From the NCBI RefSeq assembly GCF_036240795.1, contig NZ_CP108454.1, positions 8,120,001 through 8,184,000 on the forward strand: DNA of 64,000 nucleotides. The letters run 5' to 3'. The translations under genes were made by a program, and so were the position numbers. Shown in pieces: positions 58,919 through 64,000 of the stretch (the stretch's first letter is position 1; every line of letters starts with the position of its first letter). Under the pieces are notes generated by a model, which saw nothing but the letters and a program-made list of their open reading frames with translations, did no database searches and was not told the origin of the DNA. This stretch comes from Streptomyces sp. NBC_01268. GTDB taxonomy: Bacteria; Actinomycetota; Actinomycetes; Streptomycetales; Streptomycetaceae.

Positions 58919-59938
58919 ATGCTTCGCATCCACCTCAGCCAGGAGGATCTGGCCAGGACCCGTGTGATGGACACGTGGGGGCCGCTGGGGGAGACGCTTC
59001 TCAGCCTCACGACCCTGCAGCAGGTCAAGGGGCCTACGGTGCTCGGCAGTTGGCGTCAGCAGGTGCGGCAGGCATGGGGCCCCGTCCTCCACCCGGCTGC
59101 GACGCTGTTCCAGAGTGCCTTCCTGGACCTGTTCACGTTGACCGGGCCGACCGCGTCGTGGGAGGAGGGCCTGGAGGCGCTGCGCGGCGTTCGCCCGGAC
59201 CTGATGCGCGAGGAGCTCATCGGGGCAGGCGAGTTACGTGAACTGATGACGGGGAGCACCGAACGGTGGACGGGGCTGGCATGGGGAGATCCCGCACACG
59301 ACCGCGCCGACCGGCGGGCGCTGGTGGACTTCCTGGACGGATATCACCAGGTGGCGGTGGCTCCTCACTGGTCGCGGATCCGAGCCCGGCTGCAGCAGGA
59401 ACAAGCCGCCCATGCCCGGGCCTTCGCCGAGAAGGGGGTGGAGGCGCTGCTGGCCGGGCTGCCGCCCGGGTTCCGCTGGCGCTCGCCGGTACTGGAGATC
59501 GGACGCGGCGCACAGGTCAAGGACCTCCGTCTCGACGGACGTGGGCTGATGCTGGTGCCGTCGGCGTTCTACCAGACCCGGCCGAACGTCTTCCTCAGCC
59601 CCGTCGACAGCCAGCAACCCGCGGTGCTGTTCGTCCCCGTCCTGCGTACCGTCGGCGATGTCGCCGGTGTGCTGACCACCGCACCGGGCGGGACCCTGAA
59701 GGCCTTGAAAGCGCTGCTCGGCCGGACCAGGGCCCACGCCCTGGACGCCATCGGGGTGAGCGCTTGCACGACGAGTGAGCTCGCTCAGCGCTTGGGGATA
59801 TCTCTGGCCAGCGCCAGCGAACACGCCACTGTGCTGCGGCAAGCCAATCTGATCGCCACCACCCGGCACGGCAGCGCCGTCCACCACGCCCTCACGCCCC
59901 TGGGGTCCAGCCTCCTCAACGGCACACCCTCCTCCTGA
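58919..59938 (+). CDS. ArsR-type winged-helix regulator with large N-terminal domain
   Basis: 339 residues from ATG 58919 (GGAGGAG 10 nt upstream; GTG 58913 also possible). The C-terminal ~75 residues are an ArsR/SmtB-like winged helix: RTRAHALDAIGVSACTTSEL, AQRLGISLASASEHATVLRQ, ANLIATTRHGSAVHHALTPL. The N-terminal ~250 residues are alpha/beta without a known motif, a layout common in Streptomyces regulators that sense unknown ligands. It lies outside the operon terminator; a role in regulating the peptide cluster is possible but unsupported. Confidence 0.75.
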   Translation: MLRIHLSQEDLARTRVMDTWGPLGETLLSLTTLQQVKGPTVLGSWRQQVRQAWGPVLHPAATLFQSAFLDLFTLTGPTASWEEGLEALRGVRPDLMREELIGAGELRELMTGSTERWTGLAWGDPAHDRADRRALVDFLDGYHQVAVAPHWSRIRARLQQEQAAHARAFAEKGVEALLAGLPPGFRWRSPVLEIGRGAQVKDLRLDGRGLMLVPSAFYQTRPNVFLSPVDSQQPAVLFVPVLRTVGDVAGVLTTAPGGTLKALKALLGRTRAHALDAIGVSACTTSELAQRLGISLASASEHATVLRQANLIATTRHGSAVHHALTPLGSSLLNGTPSS

Positions 59939-59981
59939 ACGGTGGAGTTGCGCAGTCGGCGGCCGGGCGCGCCGGCGCCCG

Positions 59982-60806
59982 CTAGGGGCGGCTGGCGGTG
60001 ATGACGTAGTAGTCGAGGAAACCCTTCTCCCAGGCGTGGAGGAAGTTCCTCGGCCAGGTGCCCGGTTTCCACTGGGCGGACAGCCAGTGGTCCCAGCCCG
60101 GCCAGACCGAGGGGCCGATGGACTCGCAGCGGACGTCGACCATGCCCGACCAGGCCAGAGCGTCGGTGAGTTCGGACGGTGTACGGGCGATGTCCAGCCC
60201 GTCCGCGAAGGTGTCGAGCAGCTCGGCCAGCCGAGGCGCGCCGGCGGGGTCCGGGGTGAAGAAGCTGGTGATGGCGGTCCGCCCTCCGGGCCGCAGCACC
60301 CGGGCGGTCTCCGCGGCGAAGAGTGCCAGGTCGTCGAAGTGCTGGGCGGCCTCCACGCTGTAGACGCAGTCGAACTCGGCGTCCCCGAACGGCATCCGCT
60401 CGGCCGCCCCGCGCGCCAGCCGCAGCCGCTCGACCCCGCCCACGTCCAGCAGATCCGCGTTCGCCCGCCGGGCGCGGTCCAGCTGCTGGGGGTGGATGTC
60501 CATGCCGGTGACCTGGGCGGGACCGTACTCCGCCAAGGCCAGCGCGCAGCCGACACCCAGCCCGCACCCGACCTCCAACAGCCGGGCACCGCCGAGGGGC
60601 CCCGCGGAGTCGAGCACCTGCCGGTACAGGTCCTGCTGGCTGCGGATCCTGTCCTCCACGGTCGGCGGACGGTCCAGGTCCTCGGGCTGCCAGTAGCCGA
60701 AGTTGATGAACCCACCCGCGAAGACGGGCACCGCACTGAGGTCGGCGGGGCCGTACGTCTCGTGTACAGCGGCCCGCATCCCGTCGGGCCGGTCGGCTTG
60801 AGTCAT
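59982..60806 (-). CDS. SAM-dependent methyltransferase
   Basis: 274 residues from ATG 60806, chosen over 60812. Motif I is GGARLLEVGCGLGVGCALAL, the acidic loop VTGMDIHPQQLDRARR, motif II GAAERMPFGDAEFDCVYSVE, motif III VLRPGGRTAITSFF; together they match the UbiE/sterol-type Methyltransf_11 group. An N-terminal ~70-residue helical region (FAGGFINFGYWQPEDLDRPP) resembles that of polyketide or sterol C-methyltransferases. A small hairpin (59965-59980) lies between it and the convergent ArsR gene. Substrate unknown. Confidence 0.82.
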   Translation of the reverse strand: MTQADRPDGMRAAVHETYGPADLSAVPVFAGGFINFGYWQPEDLDRPPTVEDRIRSQQDLYRQVLDSAGPLGGARLLEVGCGLGVGCALALAEYGPAQVTGMDIHPQQLDRARRANADLLDVGGVERLRLARGAAERMPFGDAEFDCVYSVEAAQHFDDLALFAAETARVLRPGGRTAITSFFTPDPAGAPRLAELLDTFADGLDIARTPSELTDALAWSGMVDVRCESIGPSVWPGWDHWLSAQWKPGTWPRNFLHAWEKGFLDYYVITASRP

Positions 60807-60857
60807 GAACACACCTCCGTGCTCAGTGTGTCCAACGGGTGACGTTCTGTCGATGTG

Positions 60858-60897
60858 GTGCGTCGGTGCGTCGGTGCGTCGGTGCGTCGGTGCGTCG
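60858..60897 (+). repeat. Five tandem 8-bp repeats
   Basis: GTGCGTCG occurs five times without change, 50 bp upstream of the methyltransferase start, ending in GTGTCGG. Confidence 0.9.
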
Positions 60898-60934
60898 GTG
60901 TCGGAGAGCCGCAGCGCTCGTACGCTCCTGCGGC

Positions 60935-61325
60935 CTGCCCCTAGGCCTCAACGTCGTCCTGCACCGGGGGAACCTCGACGCGATCGACACGATCATCGAA
61001 CTGGGCCTGTCCTGGGGCGTGGACCGTATCGAGGTGGCCAACGTCCAGCTCTACGGCTGAGGTGGGTCGGCCCCGACCACTTCGACGGCGTCGCCAAGCC
61101 GTGGATGGGCGGCTGGGGCGCAGTCTCCCTCACCGTCACCCCGGAGGGGACCGCCCTTCCCTGTCCTGCCGCGGGAATCCTGCCGGATCTCGACCCGCCC
61201 AACGTCCGCGGCCACGCGCCGGCCTGGATCTGGGACCACGCCGCAGCCCTCACCCGCTATCGCGGAACCGAGTGGATGACCGAGGCCTGCCGCACGTGCT
61301 CCCGCCGCCGGCACGTTCCGACCAC
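60935..61325 (+). pseudogene. pqqE: Fragmented pqqE (PQQ radical SAM maturase)
   Basis: GLPLGLNVVLHRGNLDAIDT, IIELGLSWGVDRIEVANVQL and YG-stop is the segment after the radical SAM core of PqqE. The frame then shifts and resumes, after a missing ~60 residues, at KPWMGGWGAVSLTVTPEGTA and DLDPPNVRGHAPAWIWDHAA and ends TEACRTCSRR. The first Cys of the auxiliary-cluster region (normally KPCMGGWG) is Trp here and the N-terminal CxxxCxxC domain is absent, so the gene is dead. No other pqq gene is nearby. Confidence 0.65.
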
Positions 61326-61451
61326 GAGGACGGCATGGCCGAGCCACCTGAGGAGCCCGCGCGCGACTGGTCACGTCGCCGTTCGGCTCTGCGGTGCCCG
61401 GCTTCGACGTGGCCCGCGTCACGGGACCCCTTCGCCTGCTGGAGCCGTGGG

Positions 61452-62495
61452 TCATACGCGGGGCAGTGCGAAGGGGATGTGTCCCGTCGCGAGGCCGGTG
61501 GTGTCGAGGAGGCGGCCCATGCGCTTGCGGGAGCGGAGGAAGACGGTGCGGTCGCTCACCTTCAGCTGGGGAAAGCGCTCGGCGAGCTGCGCCTCGAAGG
61601 GGTCGATGGCGTGCAGGCCGCGGAGCCAGAGCATCACGAGGAGGTTGTCGGAGCCACTGACGGAGACGGCGAGGCGGACTTCCTCCATCCGGGCCAGCGC
61701 GCTGCCCGTGGCCGCGAGGTGGCTGTGGGGGACCGCGGTGCGGTAGAGCACCACCGTCGAGAGTCCCGCGAGGGGATGGGCCAGGTCGCAGCGGAAGGTG
61801 ATGTCGCCGTCGCTGATCATCCGCTGGAGCCGACGGCGGGCGGTGTGTTCACTCATCCCTGCCTGCACCCCGAGCTCGGTGTAGCCGAGGCGTCCGTCGA
61901 CGCCGAGGGCCGCGAGCAGGGCCTGGTCCTCCGGCGCCGGCGGGTGGTGCATGCGGGCGCTGTAGACGGTCGAGCGCGCGGTGCGCGGCGCGGAGAGTTC
62001 CGCGTGTCCGGCGGGTTCCATGGCCCGCATCCGCCAGTCCCCGCCTTCGCCGTACAGCGTGATCCCGAGCCGGGTCCGGGTGGACCGGACGCCCTTCAGG
62101 CCGCCGATCAGGCCGTGTACGGAGCGGCCGAGGGAAGGCAGGTCGGCGGCGGCGACGGACGCCAGGAGGTCGAAGTCGCCGGCGGTCTCGTCGACGCTGA
62201 AGACCCAGGGCATGTCGGCCAGGGCACGGCTGATTCCTTCGAGGGACCGCGGCCGGCACCGCACCTCGACGTAGGCGACGGTGGCCGATTTCGCCGCGTC
62301 GTACGCGGTGACCCAGGCCAGACCGTTCAGGCGCAGCCGTTCCCAGCGCCGGGCCACCGTCGTCGCGTCCACACCGAGCGCCCGGCCGATCTGCGACCAC
62401 GGTGCCCGGGGGGCCGCCTGCAGGGCGTCGACGAGCGCGAGGTCCAGTTCGGAGAAGCGTACGTCCGCACGGGTGTCGCGGGAATCGGGTGTCAC
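61452..62495 (-). CDS. Tandem Lrp/AsnC-type transcriptional regulator
   Basis: 347 residues, two Lrp units in one chain. Unit 1: HTH in DLALVDALQAAPRAPWSQIG, RALGVDATTVARRWERLRLN and a RAM domain to ~155. Unit 2: EDQALLAALGVDGRLGYTEL, GVQAGMSEHTARRRLQRMIS, then a second RAM domain (HPLAGLSTVVLYRTAVPHSH). I chose GTG 62495 because GAGAGGG lies 4 nt upstream. Lrp proteins sense amino acids. It diverges from the MFS/amidohydrolase operon, which it probably controls. Confidence 0.85.
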   Translation of the reverse strand: MTPDSRDTRADVRFSELDLALVDALQAAPRAPWSQIGRALGVDATTVARRWERLRLNGLAWVTAYDAAKSATVAYVEVRCRPRSLEGISRALADMPWVFSVDETAGDFDLLASVAAADLPSLGRSVHGLIGGLKGVRSTRTRLGITLYGEGGDWRMRAMEPAGHAELSAPRTARSTVYSARMHHPPAPEDQALLAALGVDGRLGYTELGVQAGMSEHTARRRLQRMISDGDITFRCDLAHPLAGLSTVVLYRTAVPHSHLAATGSALARMEEVRLAVSVSGSDNLLVMLWLRGLHAIDPFEAQLAERFPQLKVSDRTVFLRSRKRMGRLLDTTGLATGHIPFALPRV

Positions 62496-62608
62496 GGCGC
62501 CCTCTCTGATGCTTTCCTGCAATTCTCCGGCGATTCCGGTTACAGGCCGGATCGTAGGGGCACTTCCGGCCGATGCCCAGTTTCGGCCACGGTGATGAGG
62601 AGTGCCTC

Positions 62609-63859
62609 GTGTCTGCTCCGTCCCCGCAGTCCGCCCGGAGAACCGTCCGGATCACGATCGTCCTGTTGTTCGCTGCCTGGCTGGTCGACTACGCCGACCG
62701 GCTCGTCATCAATCTGGTCCTGCCCTCCCTCGGAGCCGAGTTCGACCTCAGCCGGGGCCAGCAGGGCCTGGTCGTCTCCGCGTTCTTCCTCGCCTACGCC
62801 CTCGCCCAGATACCCGGCGGGATGCTCGCCGACCGGTACGGCGCGCGGCGCGTCACGCTCTGGGCCCTGCTCGCGTGGTCCGTCTTCACCGCGCTGACCG
62901 GCTTCGCCTGGTCGTTCGCTGTCCTGCTCGTGCTGCGGTTCGCGTTCGGCGCCGCCGAGGGTGTCTTCCCACCCGCTTCCCTGAAGGTCCTCGTCGAGCG
63001 GACCACGCCGGACGAGCGCATGGCCGCCAATGGTCTGGTCATGAGCTCCAACGCTGTCGCCGGCGTTCTCACCCCGCTTCTTGTCGCTCCCCTGATCGCG
63101 GCCTTCGGCTGGCGGTCCGCGTTCTTCTCGACGGCGGCGCTCGGCGTCTTCGTCCTCGTGGCGGTACGGCTGCGGCTCCCCGCTCCGCTGCCCCGCGTGC
63201 AACCGGCGACGGGCACCCTCCGCACGGGCGCGGGCGGTGTGCTGCGGCTGGGCGTGGTCTGGCGCTTCAGCGCCATGATGTTCGGTTACAGCGCGATCGT
63301 CTGGGGCTTCAACACCTGGGTCCCCTCCTACCTCGTCGAGGAGCACCAGGTCTCCCTCGCCGCGGCCGGGACCCTCGTGGCCGTCCCGGCCCTCGCCGCG
63401 GCCGCCGCGATCGTCCTAGGGGGCCGGATCTCGGACCGGCTCGGCGGCCATCACCGCAAGGTGATAGTCCCCGGCATGACGGTGGCCGCCGTCACGCTGC
63501 TCCTGACCGCCTTCTCGTCCTCGCTCACCGGCTTCCTCGTCTTCGGCACGCTCGCCTCGGTCGCCGTGGCCCTGTGCTACATGCCCATCTTCGTCGTCCC
63601 GCTGAGCGGACTGGCCCCGGAACAGGTCGGCGTGGGCAGCGCCGTGGTCGTCCTCGGAGGCCAGGTGGCCGGCATGGCCGTCCCGCCCGTCGTCGGCGCC
63701 CTCGCCGACGCCTTCTCCTACCAGGTGGCCTTCGCCTCCTTGGTCCTCGGCGCCGTCATCGCCGCCGCCATGGCCCTGCTGACCCCGCAGGACGCCGCCT
63801 CCTTCCGGACCGCCACCGGAGCGTCCCCCCTTCCCGCACCCGCTAAGGAGCTCTCATGA
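62609..63859 (+). CDS. MFS transporter (anion:cation symporter-like)
   Basis: 416 residues from GTG 62609, fixed by AGGAG 6 nt upstream. Twelve hydrophobic segments; helix 1 ends LVDYADRLVINLVLPSLG and motif A is GGMLADRYGARRVTLWALLA, both typical of the ACS family that takes up carboxylates such as sugar acids. It overlaps the next gene by 4 bp (ATGA), so uptake is probably coupled to hydrolysis by that amidohydrolase. Divergent from the Lrp gene. Confidence 0.85.
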   Translation: MSAPSPQSARRTVRITIVLLFAAWLVDYADRLVINLVLPSLGAEFDLSRGQQGLVVSAFFLAYALAQIPGGMLADRYGARRVTLWALLAWSVFTALTGFAWSFAVLLVLRFAFGAAEGVFPPASLKVLVERTTPDERMAANGLVMSSNAVAGVLTPLLVAPLIAAFGWRSAFFSTAALGVFVLVAVRLRLPAPLPRVQPATGTLRTGAGGVLRLGVVWRFSAMMFGYSAIVWGFNTWVPSYLVEEHQVSLAAAGTLVAVPALAAAAAIVLGGRISDRLGGHHRKVIVPGMTVAAVTLLLTAFSSSLTGFLVFGTLASVAVALCYMPIFVVPLSGLAPEQVGVGSAVVVLGGQVAGMAVPPVVGALADAFSYQVAFASLVLGAVIAAAMALLTPQDAASFRTATGASPLPAPAKELS

Positions 63860-64000
63860 CCGCCGCCCCCCTCACCCGCCTGCTGGCCGCCCTCCCGGAG
63901 CGGCTGCCGGACCTGCGCGCCCTCTACGAGGACCTGCACGCCCACCCCGAACTGTCGTTCCAGGAGTTCCGCACGGCCGGGATCGCCGCCGACCGGCTGC
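63856..64000 (+). CDS. M20-type amidohydrolase (3' end beyond the window)
   Basis: The ATG overlaps the MFS stop, with AAGGAG 5 nt upstream. The 48 visible residues (RALYEDLHAHPELSFQEFRT) are the standard opening of M20D amidohydrolases, whose conserved H-x-x-P-E-L-S-F-x-E precedes the metal-binding core. These enzymes hydrolyse N-acyl amino acids or hippurate-like compounds. With the MFS transporter and the Lrp regulator it forms an amino-acid-derivative uptake and cleavage unit. Confidence 0.75.
   Translation, partial: MTAAPLTRLLAALPERLPDLRALYEDLHAHPELSFQEFRTAGIAADRL

Noticed and set aside
58241..60806. Extending the biosynthetic cluster to the exported protein, ArsR regulator and methyltransferase
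   Set aside because: A strong 15-bp terminator closes the operon at 58040 and the next genes change direction with no functional link visible.
1..64000. tRNA, rRNA, riboswitch or replication origin
   Set aside because: I looked for tRNA arms, conserved rRNA segments and known riboswitch cores and recognised none; short or diverged RNA genes could be missed by eye.

Overview
The window is high-GC actinobacterial DNA, most likely a Streptomyces chromosome. It shows strong third-position GC bias, frequent GTG/TTG starts, TANNNT -10 boxes set directly against start codons, a mycothiol-dependent maleylpyruvate isomerase homologue and a PF04672-type methyltransferase. All calls come from reading the sequence; no database search was run.

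Layout. 1-6.3 kb: ABC permease (5' cut by the window), an MscS channel and a large secreted protein ending in three 125-aa repeats and a perfect terminator. 6.4-12.1 kb: an autoregulated TetR/DUF1304 pair, a DEDDh exonuclease, two tandem AlkB-like 2OG-Fe(II) oxygenase homologues, a leaderless winged-helix regulator and a SpoIIE-type phosphatase. 12.6-16.9 kb: housekeeping and stress genes (HAD, class II amidotransferase, SDR, flavodoxin-like, two STAS proteins). 17-34.5 kb: a decayed accessory stretch with IS5-like remnants, a membrane-protein gene split by an insertion, a decayed copy of an HTH/TPR gene, the intact HTH/coiled-coil/TPR gene, three secreted or membrane proteins sharing an N-C-S...C-x-G-R-D motif, and fragments of TetR, NmrA, LLM and transposase genes. 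Live genes between the debris include a MerR-PP2C fusion and a divergent MFS / HxlR-peroxiredoxin pair. 34.6-42.4 kb: regulators, a cupin, a tail-fibre-like repeat protein, a methyltransferase, an alpha/beta hydrolase and a holin-like membrane protein.

42.98-57.96 kb is the highlight: an apparently undescribed hybrid peptide biosynthetic cluster. A stand-alone condensation-domain protein precedes a 96-aa precursor made of six identical cores (RAMVPASSDNG, in 13-residue repeats) plus one degenerate copy, with essentially no leader. Then follow, mostly with overlapping ends, an MmgE/PrpD-family protein, a short ThiF-like cyclodehydratase partner, a YcaO enzyme, a SagB-type dehydrogenase, a JmjC/cupin oxygenase, an M16 peptidase and a small partner, an MFS exporter, an adenylate-forming enzyme, an acyl carrier protein, a second adenylate-forming enzyme and a beta-lactamase-fold enzyme whose nucleophile is Cys rather than Ser. 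A 15-bp perfect hairpin closes the unit. The gene set predicts a multi-core, azol(in)e-forming RiPP whose peptide is joined to a carrier-bound acyl or aminoacyl group and released by the beta-lactamase-like enzyme.

58.2-64 kb: a small exported protein, an ArsR-type regulator, a methyltransferase, a broken pqqE fragment, a tandem Lrp regulator, and an MFS transporter coupled to an M20-type amidohydrolase that runs off the end.
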